From positions 62,001 through 126,000 of the forward strand of contig CAYUCL010000002.1 of the NCBI GenBank assembly GCA_964443325.1: a stretch of 64,000 bases of DNA, in the 5' to 3' direction. Position numbers and translations under genes: made by a program. Position 1 is the stretch's first letter. Each line of letters starts with the position of its first letter. Positions 50,769-60,480 of this stretch are shown here, piece after piece. The notes under the pieces are model-generated. The model saw only the letters and a list, made by a program, of their open reading frames with translations, had not been told where the DNA came from and made no database searches. This DNA is from DAOUVR01 sp034430535. Its GTDB lineage: Bacteria > Chloroflexota > Dehalococcoidia > E44-bin15.

Positions 50769-52619
50769 ATGTCTGAAGCTTATATGGGTAAGATGCTATT
50801 TGTGGACCTTTCCAAAGGCGAACTGAAAGATGAGACGCCAGAGGAAAGATTCTACCGCGATTTCCTGGGAGGGTATGGCATTGGAGTCAGGGTACTTTTC
50901 GACCGACAGGGGCCCAAGATAGACCCGCTAGGGCACGAGGCCCATTTGGGGTTTGTCGCAGGGATGCTTACCGGCACACCGGCCCTATTCGCCTCCCGCT
51001 ACACTGTGGTGGGCAAATCGCCCCTAACCGGCACCTGGGGTGATGCTAACTCCGGGGGCGATTTCGGTCCCCACCTCAAGTTCAGCGGCTATGATGCGGT
51101 GTTCTTCACCGGAATCTCCCCGCAACCAGTCTATCTCTTCATCAATGACGGAGCCGCTGAACTCCGGAAGGGGGAGCACCTGTGGGGTAAAGACGTCCGT
51201 GACACCGAGGCTCTACTCAAGGCTGAGCATGGCCCAGATGCCAGAATTGCCTGCATTGGCCCCGCTGCGGAGAAGCTGTCTCTCATTTCATGCATCATAA
51301 CCAATGAGGCGAGAGCCGCCGGCCGTTCAGGCCTGGGGGCAGTGATGGGAGCCAAGAGGCTTAAAGCTGTTGTAGTAAGAGGCAACCAGCCTGTGCCTCT
51401 GGCTGACAAAACCAAGTTAGAGGAAGCGCGCAGAAAGCACCAGCGCCAACTGGGAGGCCAAGCGCAGATTTTCCGCCAGTATGGAACCTGCGGCGGCACT
51501 GCTGCGTTGATACGAATCGGCGATACACCAGTAAAGAACTGGTCTGTCGCTGGCGAGGAGGATTTCCCAAACGCCTCTGCCATCAGTGATGAAAGCGTCA
51601 TCAGTCAACAGCAAAAAAGATACGGCTGCTGGCGCTGCCCTATCGCCTGCAGCGGGATAATGAAGGCAGGTAGAGGCAAATACAAGTATCCCGCTGGAGT
51701 GCATAAACCGGAGTACGAAACACTGAGCTCCTTCGGCGCTATGTGCCTCAACGACAATTTAGAATCAATAGTAAAGGCCAACTACCTATGCAACAATAAC
51801 GGAATGGATACCATCTCCGCCGGCGCTACTATCGCTTTCGCCATCGAATGCTATGAGAACGGCCTTATCACCAGCAAAGACACCGATGGAATCGAGCTGA
51901 GATGGGGCAACGACGAGGCCATTGTGGCCATGACCGAGAAACTGGTGAGACGTGAAGGCTTCGGCGACGTCCTCGCCGACGGGGTTAAAATGGCAGCAGA
52001 GAAGATCGGCAAGGGGGCAGAGGAGTTCGCCATCCACATCCACGGTCAGGAACTGCCTATGCATGACCCCAAGCGCAGCTTACACTACGCCACCCCCTAC
52101 CAAGCCGACCCGACCCCCGCCCGCCACACGCAAGGCAGCTACGGCTACAGGCCAACCGGCGGAATCGAGTTCCCGCCAATGGAGCGCGGTTCACAGGCTG
52201 GCCGAGGTGAGGCGAACAAGATGGGCAGCAACCTTATGCATGTCGTCAACTGCGCCGGGATATGCAGTTTCGGCTATACGTCTATGGATATGAGTGCCAT
52301 CACTGAGTTTCTCAGCCTGGCCACTGGGTGGGAGTATGACCTCAATGAGATGCTAAGGACCGGCGAAAGAATCGCCAACATGCGCCAGGCCTATAACGTC
52401 CGCGAAGGGCTAAAGCCTGCCGATTTCAAGATGCCCAACCGGGTGCAGGGTCGCCCACCTCTAGATAAGGGGCCCACCGCCGGCAGGAGCGTAGAAATCG
52501 AGACGATGGTCAGGGACTATCTGACTGCCATGGATTGGGACCTTGATAGCGGCAAGCCCAGTAAAAGCAAGCTTCAGGAGTTGGGACTGGGGGATGTTGC
52601 TGAAGTCCTCTGGCCTTAG
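50769..52619 (+). CDS. Aldehyde:ferredoxin oxidoreductase family (tungsten/tungstopterin) enzyme
   Basis: Oxidises aldehydes to acids with ferredoxin, or the reverse, using a tungsten or molybdenum bis-pterin and a 4Fe-4S cluster. The 616-residue protein starts YMGKMLFVDLSKGEL, has the YTVVGKSPLTGTWGDANSGG pterin region near 83-102, EARAAGRSGLGAVMG near 179, the cluster segment GCWRCPIACSG near 286-296, PEYETLSSFGAMC near 315 and the late cysteine in CAGICSFGY near 495. The ATG at 50769 follows GGAGGGTA; an ATG 15 bases upstream is an alternative. It precedes an acyl-CoA ligase gene, consistent with oxidation of amino-acid-derived aldehydes and activation of the acids. Confidence 0.93.
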   Translation: MSEAYMGKMLFVDLSKGELKDETPEERFYRDFLGGYGIGVRVLFDRQGPKIDPLGHEAHLGFVAGMLTGTPALFASRYTVVGKSPLTGTWGDANSGGDFGPHLKFSGYDAVFFTGISPQPVYLFINDGAAELRKGEHLWGKDVRDTEALLKAEHGPDARIACIGPAAEKLSLISCIITNEARAAGRSGLGAVMGAKRLKAVVVRGNQPVPLADKTKLEEARRKHQRQLGGQAQIFRQYGTCGGTAALIRIGDTPVKNWSVAGEEDFPNASAISDESVISQQQKRYGCWRCPIACSGIMKAGRGKYKYPAGVHKPEYETLSSFGAMCLNDNLESIVKANYLCNNNGMDTISAGATIAFAIECYENGLITSKDTDGIELRWGNDEAIVAMTEKLVRREGFGDVLADGVKMAAEKIGKGAEEFAIHIHGQELPMHDPKRSLHYATPYQADPTPARHTQGSYGYRPTGGIEFPPMERGSQAGRGEANKMGSNLMHVVNCAGICSFGYTSMDMSAITEFLSLATGWEYDLNEMLRTGERIANMRQAYNVREGLKPADFKMPNRVQGRPPLDKGPTAGRSVEIETMVRDYLTAMDWDLDSGKPSKSKLQELGLGDVAEVLWP

Positions 52620-52671
52620 CTAAAAAGAAAAACCAGGTTGGCTATCTGCGAGCGCACCGATCCAGTGCCAC

Positions 52672-52700
52672 CTTCAGGGTGTTGCGAGGACACCCTGAGG
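52672..52700 (+). other. Hairpin between AOR and acyl-CoA ligase genes
   Basis: TCAGGGTGT (52674-52682) pairs perfectly with ACACCCTGA (52690-52698), extended by two more pairs, loop TGCGAGG, no T run. Possibly an mRNA stability or attenuation element. Confidence 0.45.
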
Positions 52701-52763
52701 TCGGTGTATCCCTCATAACTCTGACCGAGGTGTCCATGCTGGGGCCAGAAAAGGAGAGTCATC

Positions 52764-54356
52764 ATGGTGGACAAACAATCAGTAGAGGAGGCCTTAGGCA
52801 GAAGACTGCTCTTAGGGGAAATGATCGCCCGTAACGCCCGTAAATTCCCCGACAGAGAGGCTCTGGTATATGGAGATACCCGCTTGACCTGCAAGCAGTT
52901 TAATGCCCGCATAAATCAACTTGCCCATGCCTTGCTGGATCTAGGCATTATCAAGGGCTGCAAGGTAGCCATACTGGCCTTCAACTGCAACCAGTTTATG
53001 GAGGCCTACTTCGCCCTGGCGAAAATCGGAGCAATGGCTGTGCCCCTCAATTTCCGTCTCCATCCAGAAGAGCTCAAATACATCGTAAACCACTCCGAGG
53101 CAGTGGCCTTCATCATGGGCGAGGCTTTTATGCAAACGGTAAAGGATGCCAAAGGAGGCCTCCCTCAGGTAAAGAACTACATCTCCATCACCGACACGCC
53201 AGTGGAAGATATGCTCCACTATGAGACCTGGATTGCAGGGTTTCCCGATGATGAACCCTTGATTCTGGTCGAAGAAGAGGACCCGGTATTCATCATGTAC
53301 ACCGCCGGAACCACCGGTAGGCCCAAGGGGGCCGTTCTGACCCATAAGAATGAAATGACAATGTGGATGTTGGTAAATACCTTTATTCACTCCGAACCGG
53401 AGGTCTCGGATCTTTCCACCGCAAGGGCATTTGCCGCTCCTCCAGTATTTCATCTCGCCGCCTTCGGTTTTTGCCAAGCCTGTCTATTCCTGGGTATTAC
53501 CGTGGTATTGCCCGTAGAGGTTTTCAATCCAACCTACATCATGAAGACCATCGAGGAGGAAAAGATAAATATAATCATCCTGGTACCTGCAATGGCCATC
53601 TTCCTCCTGATGCTGCCTGACCTTGATCAATACGATACCAGTTCCCTGCAAATCTGGATTACAGGAGCAGCGATTCTGCCTACCGAGACCCGGAGGCGGA
53701 TCATGCACAATTTCCCCAAGGTCAAGATCTTTGACATGTTCGGTCAGACCGAGATGAGCCCCATTGTCTCAGGTCTTGCACCCAGTGACTCCGAGGGTCG
53801 GGAGACGTCGGTGGGCAAAGCCCTTCACTTTATCGAGATCCGAGTCGTTGATGACGAAGATAATGATGTCCCCGTAGGAGCCGTCGGCGAAGCCATCTAC
53901 CGAGGACCTACAGTGATGAAGGAGTACTACAAGGACCCTGAGGCCACTGCTGAAGCCATGCGGGGCGGATGGTTTCACTCCGGCGACCTGGTCAGGCGGG
54001 ATGCAGAAGGATTTATCTACATCGTGGACCGAAAAAAGGACATGCTCATCAGCGGGGGGGAGAATATCTACCCCGCCGAGGTTGAGGAGGTGCTATATAA
54101 GCATCCCAAGATCCTGGAGTGTGCGGTTATCGGCGTTTACGAAGAGGAGTGGGGCGAATCGCCCAAGGCTGTAGTGGTTCTAAAGGACGGGGAGGAGCTT
54201 ACCGAGAAGGAGGTTGTGGAGTTCTGCAAAAGCCATCTGGCCAGCTATAAAAAGCCTAGGTCGGTGGACTTCGTTGATGCACTGCCCCGAAATCCCGCCG
54301 GGAAGGTTCTGAAGACGGTACTGAGGGAGAAGTATGGCAAATCCGTTAAATACTAG
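52764..54356 (+). CDS. Acyl-CoA synthetase (AMP-forming), fatty-acid/aryl-CoA ligase type
   Basis: Activates a carboxylic acid to its CoA thioester through an acyl-adenylate. The 530-residue protein has the AMP motif MYTAGTTGRPKGAVLTH (near 178-194), FDMFGQTEMSP near 323-333, GGWFHSGDLVRRD near 399-411, DRKKDMLISGGENIYPAEVE near 420-439 and the C-terminal lysine in RNPAGKVLK near 512. The acid is not predictable. ATG after AAAGGAGAGTCATC. It lies 144 bases after AOR on the same strand. Confidence 0.93.
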   Translation: MVDKQSVEEALGRRLLLGEMIARNARKFPDREALVYGDTRLTCKQFNARINQLAHALLDLGIIKGCKVAILAFNCNQFMEAYFALAKIGAMAVPLNFRLHPEELKYIVNHSEAVAFIMGEAFMQTVKDAKGGLPQVKNYISITDTPVEDMLHYETWIAGFPDDEPLILVEEEDPVFIMYTAGTTGRPKGAVLTHKNEMTMWMLVNTFIHSEPEVSDLSTARAFAAPPVFHLAAFGFCQACLFLGITVVLPVEVFNPTYIMKTIEEEKINIIILVPAMAIFLLMLPDLDQYDTSSLQIWITGAAILPTETRRRIMHNFPKVKIFDMFGQTEMSPIVSGLAPSDSEGRETSVGKALHFIEIRVVDDEDNDVPVGAVGEAIYRGPTVMKEYYKDPEATAEAMRGGWFHSGDLVRRDAEGFIYIVDRKKDMLISGGENIYPAEVEEVLYKHPKILECAVIGVYEEEWGESPKAVVVLKDGEELTEKEVVEFCKSHLASYKKPRSVDFVDALPRNPAGKVLKTVLREKYGKSVKY

Positions 54357-54439
54357 GTGGATGTGTCTCAAGTCCTCCTGCCATAGCTAATGTTAGTCCC
54401 ATAGTCAATCATGCTAAAAACAAAATGGTCGCAATTTCC

Positions 54440-54448
54440 TGATATAAT
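54440..54448 (+). promoter_or_regulatory. Extended -10 promoter for the enolase-superfamily gene
   Basis: TGATATAAT at 54440-54448, a perfect TGnTATAAT, 30 bases before the start codon. No -35 match. Confidence 0.45.
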
Positions 54449-54478
54449 GAAACCCACTTTTGGTGAAGGAGGTTTGAG

Positions 54479-55612
54479 ATGAAGATAACTGATGTTGATG
54501 CATACCTGTGTCATTACCCGCTTCCCGACACGTTCTACCCCACCTGGATCCCAGGCTATCCCCAGTCGAGCAACTCCTGCCTGATACTTATCTTGAAGAC
54601 CGACGAGGGGATCGAGGGATACTGCGCCTCAGTGGGATTCCTCGATGAGGCCAAGGGGCTGGTGTCGTTGCTTCGTCCCTTCCTGCTCAACCGCGACCCG
54701 TTTCAGGTCGAGGATACGCTACGGATGCTGCGCAGCGCATCCTTCCTCGGCTACAAGGGCTGGTTTGCCGAGGTTGCGCTGTGGGACATCATTGGCAAGG
54801 CGACAGGGCAGCCCATCTACCGTCTGTTGGGCGGCGGTCCAGAGAAGATACTGGCCTATGCCAGCACCGGCGAGCTTCACCCACCCGAGCAGCGGGCCGA
54901 GGAGGTTCTCAAGCTCAGGGAGATGGGATTTAAGGCGGTGAAGCTCCGCGTCAAAGCGATGGAGATGCGGGAGGACATTGCCCTGGTGGAGACGGTGCGG
55001 AAAGCGGTAGGCGATGACATGGTGCTCATAGTCGACGCCAATCAGGGCTGGCCTATCCACGGCTTCGGCCCCTATCCCCGGTGGAGCCTGAAGCGTGCTA
55101 TCGCTGAAGCGCATGGCTTCGAGGAACTAGGACTACGCTGGCTGGAGGAGCCCTTGTACAAGCACGACTATGACGGCTATGCCCAGCTTCGCGCTTCCAC
55201 TACAGTCCCCATCGCCACCGGCGAGTTCAATACCGACCTTCACGAGTTCCGTGACCTGATCAGCGGTGGATGCCTGGATGTGGTTCAGCCCGACGTCACC
55301 CTGAGCACCGGCATTCTCAACGGCAAGAAGGTGGCCGGCATGTCAGAGGCATACAACCTGGAGTTCAGCCCACATACCTGGACTAATGGCCTCGGCCTGG
55401 CATCTAATCTTCAACTGATGGCATCGGTTACCAACTGCCCTTACTGTGAATACCCCTACGAGCCGCCAGGGTGGGTCCCACAGGCGAGGGACTTCATGCT
55501 CACCGAGCCGCTTCTAGTCGACGACCAGGGATATATCGCCGTGCCGCAAAAACCAGGTCTGGGCATCGAGCTCGATATGGAAAGAATAACATCCTGCGCC
55601 GAGAAACTGTGA
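54479..55612 (+). CDS. Mandelate racemase / muconate lactonizing enzyme family protein
   Basis: Enolase-superfamily enzyme that abstracts a proton next to a carboxylate. The 377-residue protein has AEVALWDIIGKATGQPIYRL (near 97-116), the catalytic lysines in KAVKLRVKAME (near 152-162), metal ligands in LIVDANQGW (Asp near 187), RWLEEP (Glu near 224) and EFNTDLHEF (Glu near 247), and a late histidine in FSPHTW near 298. This is MR- or MLE-like; dehydratase, racemase and epimerase are all possible. AAGGAGG lies 7 bases before the ATG. Confidence 0.9.
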   Translation: MKITDVDAYLCHYPLPDTFYPTWIPGYPQSSNSCLILILKTDEGIEGYCASVGFLDEAKGLVSLLRPFLLNRDPFQVEDTLRMLRSASFLGYKGWFAEVALWDIIGKATGQPIYRLLGGGPEKILAYASTGELHPPEQRAEEVLKLREMGFKAVKLRVKAMEMREDIALVETVRKAVGDDMVLIVDANQGWPIHGFGPYPRWSLKRAIAEAHGFEELGLRWLEEPLYKHDYDGYAQLRASTTVPIATGEFNTDLHEFRDLISGGCLDVVQPDVTLSTGILNGKKVAGMSEAYNLEFSPHTWTNGLGLASNLQLMASVTNCPYCEYPYEPPGWVPQARDFMLTEPLLVDDQGYIAVPQKPGLGIELDMERITSCAEKL

Positions 55613-55988
55613 GGCTGGTGAGAGGGCACACGAGCCCAGCTTAGTGCAGCGGGCATATCATCAGCGCTAATAGCAGTGAGATACGAGGATTGCCTTACTG
55701 CAAATTGAAATGGGAAATCCTGGTATACTGCTACCAGGGATTGAAGGCCTCCACTTAATGACCACTTACCAGGTGGAGCAAGACACAGTAGCACATCTGT
55801 AGTTTCGGGATGGTAATGTTCCCGCCCACTACGGGAATCTGCGGGCGTTACAGGAAGCCCTGGCGGCGCTGCTGGAACAGAGAAGACGCCATAGGCCAGA
55901 AGGGGCAGATGCCTGGGAAGAAGGGGTGTTCGGGACGGTGGGGAGGAGAAGCTAGGTTCGCCCGATGGCGAGTCGAAGGAGGAGTAGC
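55613..55988. other. Intergenic region with a decayed reading frame
   Basis: No intact gene. A coding-like frame with an internal TAG occupies 55758-55955. The rest shows only a short dyad CCTGGTA-ctgc-TACCAGG at 55719-55736. Confidence 0.6.
55758..55955 (+). pseudogene. Possible remnant gene with in-frame TAG
   Basis: ATG 55758 gives MTTYQVEQDTVAHL, then TAG (55800-55802), then the same frame continues FRDGNVPAHYGNLRALQEAL and on through an alanine/arginine-rich helix to a final TAG. The composition is protein-like on both sides of the stop. No family recognised; this could be a chance frame. Confidence 0.3.
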
Positions 55989-56852
55989 ATGGCTTTGCTG
56001 AGAAAGCGCTATCTGCTGGCAACGACGATAGTCGGTATCATTCTTGTCGTGGTGGGAGTGTTGTGGATGATGGTCATATTTCCTGCCCTTGCGAAGATGC
56101 CTGCCGATTACGAGCGGAATATCCGCTTTAATGGCAACTTCAACGTATTCGACCTGGCGACACAACAGCTCCAAGAGATTCCAGTTATAATGGTCAGAGA
56201 GCAGGATACGGTTGGCGTGGAGGGCAACGTTCTTCTCATCAAGGAGGTGGTAACCTTCAACAACGCCCAGGATGCCACCGACCTTTCAGAGCAGCTCGGC
56301 AGCGAGAGCACCCTCGCCGTAGACCGTTCCACTCGCCAGCATGTGTCCGGGCTGGGAGACATGGACAGGGAGGGAGGCTTCGGCTTCCCATCCTGGGTGA
56401 GCAAGGAGCAGAGCTATCCCATCTGGAACCCCAAGGCGGCTGCCTCAATGGATGCCCATTTCGTAGCCGAGGAGGAGTTCAGGGGGCTTAAGGTGCTGGT
56501 TTTCCAGATTGCCGAGAAGGATATAGTCGCTCCCGCGGACGAGCAAATGCCCGTCGAGGGAACGATGGACACCACTATCACCTTCAGGGTGGAGCCGGTA
56601 ACCGGGGTCACGATAACCAACGACAGCCTTACCACCGTGCGTGTCCCTATGATGGGTGAGGACCCTGTCTTCATCGGCACCACCACGTTTACCGAGGAGA
56701 CCATAGCGGATCTGGTGGATATCGCGGTCAGCAATCGCACCAAGCTGCTCTGGTTCCATACTTACCTTCCCTGGCTGCTCATCGGACTGGGCATAATAGC
56801 TCTTGTTGCGGTAGCTATAGTGGTGGCGATAACAGCGCGACAGAAGCCATAA
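55989..56852 (+). CDS. DUF3068 / PorA-like membrane-anchored protein
   Basis: A 287-residue protein with an N-terminal transmembrane helix (about residues 9-35), a large extracytoplasmic domain (36-250) and a C-terminal transmembrane helix (about 255-280) ending in RQKP. The layout and the FPALAKMPADYERNIRFNG start match the DUF3068 family, sometimes labelled porin PorA family in Actinobacteria. Function is unknown. The ATG at 55989 follows AAGGAGGAGTAGC and is preferred to an in-frame start 24 bases upstream. Confidence 0.75.
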   Translation: MALLRKRYLLATTIVGIILVVVGVLWMMVIFPALAKMPADYERNIRFNGNFNVFDLATQQLQEIPVIMVREQDTVGVEGNVLLIKEVVTFNNAQDATDLSEQLGSESTLAVDRSTRQHVSGLGDMDREGGFGFPSWVSKEQSYPIWNPKAAASMDAHFVAEEEFRGLKVLVFQIAEKDIVAPADEQMPVEGTMDTTITFRVEPVTGVTITNDSLTTVRVPMMGEDPVFIGTTTFTEETIADLVDIAVSNRTKLLWFHTYLPWLLIGLGIIALVAVAIVVAITARQKP

Positions 56853-57009
56853 ATACCCAGAAAAATGTTTCCAGGCGCCGATAGATCAATGGAGGTTAGC
56901 ATCGGCCGCGGAACCGGTTTTATGTCTAAGGCAAGTGCTGGCAGTTACAAGTGGGAAGAATGGGTTGTGAATAATACCTCTTTCCCCAGCGTGAGAAGGT
57001 GCTGCTAAC

Positions 57010-58374
57010 CTACTCCCTGACAGCGGCGCGCATTGCGCCTGCGGACCGATTTTGCATGCCGTTGATGATTCGAATGGTCGCCCGGGTCACCGGCAGCAGG
57101 CTGTCCCGGTGAATCATATCCGGCGTAGCCTGAGGATCGAACAGGTACATCGGCGCGGTGAGATACTGAACGATCGGTACGCCGGCCGGATGGAAAAAGC
57201 CACCGTCTGTAGGCGGCCTCTCGCCCAGGGCGTCCGGCGGCAGCAGAAGTGACCGCCGAAGGTCTTCCGCCTGGATGGCATCCTCTACCACATCCTCAAG
57301 CTCTGTGATCTTGCTCACCCACCACCACCGAATCTCCGGCTTGTCGGTCGGGATCAGTCGACCGTCTTCCCCACGACACTCCCTCGCCGCATGCTCGAGG
57401 TGTATCTCCACAACGATTCGATCTATCAATTCGGCGTTATCGTTCACGAAAGCCTGGCAGCCAGCCCCACCCGCCATGTGTCCGCCATTGAGTAGAAATA
57501 GCAAGTTGTGCGGACGCTCCTCTTGTGGAACCTGCGACCAGTACTTTGCTTGCGCCAACACCATGGCGATCCCCGATGCGTCCTCGACCGCCGAGGCCCA
57601 CGGACCGTCGTGGTGCGAGCCGATAACGATCCATCCGTCGGAATCGCCCAGCAGCGTGCCGATCACGTTGTGGATCGTCACCGCTTCGGTTTTCGATTGT
57701 GCCACAATCTTCGCCCGTACCGCGCCGTGGTCCATGAGTTTCTTGAGCTGCTCGCCGTCGGACTTGCTCAAATAGACTCCGGGTATCGGCCGTTGAATAG
57801 CGTCATAGGGGACATAGTATTCGCACGTTTCCCATGGAAACCCGGTGAGGAGTCCGATAAAGGCCGAAGCTCCCGCATCGATCGCCGGCTTCATCACCAT
57901 CTGTATCGCATTGCTGAAGGGGACTACCTGGGACTTTGTTGCAAACTCCCCGTCGGGGTCGTAATAGCGCGACGCTACAGACGTCATCATGGTTTGTTGC
58001 ACAACCATCAAGGCTATATCATTCACGGCGATCCTGCCTTCGGATTCCTCAACCGTTGAAATCGAACCCTCCAGGCCATCGGTCGACGCCGAGTAGGGAA
58101 TGGTAAAGCAAGGCGGTGAAAAGGTGTTCTGGGGGTCTGACTCCAGCCAGACCGTCAAGTTGCCGGATAGGTCTTCCCACCGAAGAACCTCAACTGGCTC
58201 CAGCCGCACATCCTTCAACCCGAGGGCAACGAATTGTTCGTGGGCCCATTGCTCTGCCCACTGGTCGGCGGGATAGCCCGGCCGCCGAATGCCCTGCTGG
58301 TAGACGTGCTCGATCCAGCCCATCATCTCCCCGGTGATCGGCAGCAGCTCCTCATGAATGATTAAATGCTTCAT
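57010..58374 (-). CDS. M28-family zinc peptidase
   Basis: A 454-residue aminopeptidase-like protein with a protease-associated insert. Zinc ligands fit GSHHDGPWASAVEDASGIAM (His and Asp near residues 250-262) and later Glu/His residues in EIHLEHAAREC and FHPAGVPIVQYL. There is no signal peptide, so it is probably cytoplasmic and may be a peptidase or an amidohydrolase. The ATG at 58374 is taken; a GTG at 58383 is possible, and neither has a good ribosome binding site. The G+C content looks higher than that of the neighbours by eye, which hints at transfer. Confidence 0.8.
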   Translation of the reverse strand: MKHLIIHEELLPITGEMMGWIEHVYQQGIRRPGYPADQWAEQWAHEQFVALGLKDVRLEPVEVLRWEDLSGNLTVWLESDPQNTFSPPCFTIPYSASTDGLEGSISTVEESEGRIAVNDIALMVVQQTMMTSVASRYYDPDGEFATKSQVVPFSNAIQMVMKPAIDAGASAFIGLLTGFPWETCEYYVPYDAIQRPIPGVYLSKSDGEQLKKLMDHGAVRAKIVAQSKTEAVTIHNVIGTLLGDSDGWIVIGSHHDGPWASAVEDASGIAMVLAQAKYWSQVPQEERPHNLLFLLNGGHMAGGAGCQAFVNDNAELIDRIVVEIHLEHAARECRGEDGRLIPTDKPEIRWWWVSKITELEDVVEDAIQAEDLRRSLLLPPDALGERPPTDGGFFHPAGVPIVQYLTAPMYLFDPQATPDMIHRDSLLPVTRATIRIINGMQNRSAGAMRAAVRE

Positions 58375-58898
58375 ATCACCCACGTCGCTGGCAGTAACCT
58401 ATTATTGTAGCCATAACAAACAAAAACGCAAGAACCCCAGAAGACACCTTAATCCGTGAATCCAGATTTAAAAGAATCATCTATTAGTTGGTTTTTTCTG
58501 AGGCGTGAAGGAATCCTTTCCTTCGCGAAAGCTGAGGGAGAGGACTCCCTCAGTCCTCAAGCAGAATCTACGGATTAAGGCGACAGCTAAGAGATAACAT
58601 TCTCTTTCATTTCGTACCCTCAAAGTAAAAAATTGTCTTTTCCCGGAATTTCCCGTATCAACTACTGTGTCCATGTTAATTAAAACCCTGCCGGATGCAT
58701 ATCAAGGCATCTAATAGGTCTAAAACCAGGTGCCAGGCATAAGCGAGCTACTCGCTTAACAGTAGCAAATGCCCAGCTTGACCGACATTATGACAAGACC
58801 TATAGTGTCAGGTAAATTATCAAAACAAAATATCCTCAATAAAAAAGAGGGATTTTTGTGCTACAGATTCGGGCCAAAGATAGCAAGGAGGTATTTCT
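58375..58898. other. A/T-rich intergenic region with repeat family 2 copy C
   Basis: About 520 bases without a convincing gene between divergent genes. It holds the repeat copy at 58498-58559 and a weak hairpin with CCTC/GAGG and a T run near 58833-58858. Confidence 0.6.
58498..58559. repeat. Repeat family 2, copy C
   Basis: CTGAGGCGTGAAGGAATCCT then TTCCTTCGCG and GCTGAGGGAGAGGACTCCCT then CAGTCCTC. Reverse-complement copy of 29881-29942 with only a few differences, some of which keep the hairpin pairing (CGAAGG for TGAAGG). Confidence 0.85.
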
Positions 58899-59759
58899 AT
58901 GAATGCTGATGTTCATCCTCTGATTAGAGCAAATAAGATTATGTTAATTCCCGGGGTCTATGACGTTTTGTCGGCAAAGATTGCTCAGCGTGCCGGGTTT
59001 CCCGCTGTGGTATTGACCGGATATGGTGTATCGGCAAGTTACCTTGGTGAGCCTGATTTTGGCCTTTTGACCCAAACCGAGATCCTCGATGTAGCCAGAC
59101 GGGTAATTGAAGCCGTTGATATTATGGTTACGGTAGATGCTGACACCGGATATGGCGGGCCTTTGAACGTGCAGCGCATGGTTCAAGAACTAGTAAAGAT
59201 AGGAGCTATTGGCATCATACTTGAGGATCAACGGTGGCCAAAACGTTGTGGACACATGCGAGGTAAAGAGGTTATCGATGCAGAGGAACACGCCCTGAAG
59301 ATCCGAGCCGCCAAAGATGCAGCCGGCGAATCTATATTTATTGTAACCGCCCGTACCGATGCTATAGCTACTCATGGTCTGGATGAAGCTATTAGAAGAG
59401 CCAAGCTCTATAAGGAAGCGGGGGCTGACATACTGTTTGTTGAAGCTCCCCGTAGTAAAGAAGACCTGCAGCGTATCGGCCGAGAGCTACCTCCACCTTT
59501 AGCAGTCAATATGATTGAGGGAGGCCTTACCCCTGTTGCTAGCCTGGAGGAGTTGTGTGAGATGGGGTTTTTCACCGTTGGTTATGTGCTTACCGGTCTA
59601 TTCGCCGCCGCAAAAGCTCTGCAAACTGCCTTCACCACTCTAAGAGTCGAGGGGGGAAGCTCCTCCATTACCAAAGACCTTATGAGCTTCGAAGATTTTT
59701 GTAGCATAGTTGGTCTGGAAAAACGCTATCAACAGGATGAAAGATATAAGGCGAGGTAA
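58899..59759 (+). CDS. PEP mutase / isocitrate lyase superfamily lyase
   Basis: A 286-residue TIM-barrel enzyme related to 2-methylisocitrate lyase and 2,3-dimethylmalate lyase. It has IPGVYDVLSAKIAQRAGF near 17-34, the metal site VDADTGYGGP near 80-89, ILEDQ near 107 and the catalytic loop KRCGH near 114-118, where isocitrate and methylisocitrate lyases have KKCGH. The loop cysteine indicates a C-C lyase rather than a PEP mutase, so cleavage of a 2-hydroxy-di/tricarboxylate to pyruvate or a similar oxo acid is likely. Strong AAGGAGG site before the ATG. Confidence 0.88.
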   Translation: MNADVHPLIRANKIMLIPGVYDVLSAKIAQRAGFPAVVLTGYGVSASYLGEPDFGLLTQTEILDVARRVIEAVDIMVTVDADTGYGGPLNVQRMVQELVKIGAIGIILEDQRWPKRCGHMRGKEVIDAEEHALKIRAAKDAAGESIFIVTARTDAIATHGLDEAIRRAKLYKEAGADILFVEAPRSKEDLQRIGRELPPPLAVNMIEGGLTPVASLEELCEMGFFTVGYVLTGLFAAAKALQTAFTTLRVEGGSSSITKDLMSFEDFCSIVGLEKRYQQDERYKAR

Positions 59760-59872
59760 TATAAATCATGAATTATGAGATGAACTCAGTGTTTGCCTTC
59801 CAGAGGATACGGCCAGTTCATATAGTTATTCCTTGCAAAGTGCCAGGATAAGACCAACTGAGGAGGTCAGAT

Positions 59873-60337
59873 ATGAAACTAGATATGAGCCGAAGAATGC
59901 GCATTAGCTCCAGGCTGATATTTACTGGTTTTTTCTTTTTTGCCCTCTATGGGATTCTGGCTGCTATTTTGAGAGAGCAGATCGCTGTTTACACATACCA
60001 CACCTTTAGTGGTGAGGATTTACCGGCACTGGCAGAAGTAAGCCGGTATTTTGCCTTCGATCTGGTGCTCCAGGTTAGTCTTATGGGGGCAGGCCTGGCT
60101 ATTTGCGCGGGTGCGCTCGTATGGCTCGGACTTACCCGCAGGTTGGGCTGGGTCTTCATTTTGGGACTTGTTGGCGGCGCGGTTGGAGTGGTCCCCTTGA
60201 TGGCCATCCATATACATCAATCGGCATGGATTATGGTAATTATAGATAATGTATGCTTGTTCTGGATTACCACCGGTGTGACTATAGGCATGAGGGAGAT
60301 TCCTCAGTTGTTTCGTGGAAAAGGCGAAGACAGTTAG
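59873..60337 (+). CDS. Four-helix membrane protein of unknown function
   Basis: A 154-residue protein with four predicted membrane helices (about residues 11-31, 58-80, 86-106 and 112-133). No family is recognised. GAGGAGGTCAGAT precedes the ATG, so translation is likely. It lies between the lyase and the LhgO-like gene on the same strand, 113 bases after the lyase. Confidence 0.65.
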   Translation: MKLDMSRRMRISSRLIFTGFFFFALYGILAAILREQIAVYTYHTFSGEDLPALAEVSRYFAFDLVLQVSLMGAGLAICAGALVWLGLTRRLGWVFILGLVGGAVGVVPLMAIHIHQSAWIMVIIDNVCLFWITTGVTIGMREIPQLFRGKGEDS

Positions 60338-60480
60338 CCAGCAGGGAGCGGTAACGAAGGCAGCGAGTATGGAGTGAGCGAAACCGGGTGCCAATAACAA
60401 AGGCCGAGCAAAGAAGGCACAATTCAATTTGCTCAGCCATCTTTTGATGATATTATCTCTTCAACAGAAAGCGCTGTGAC

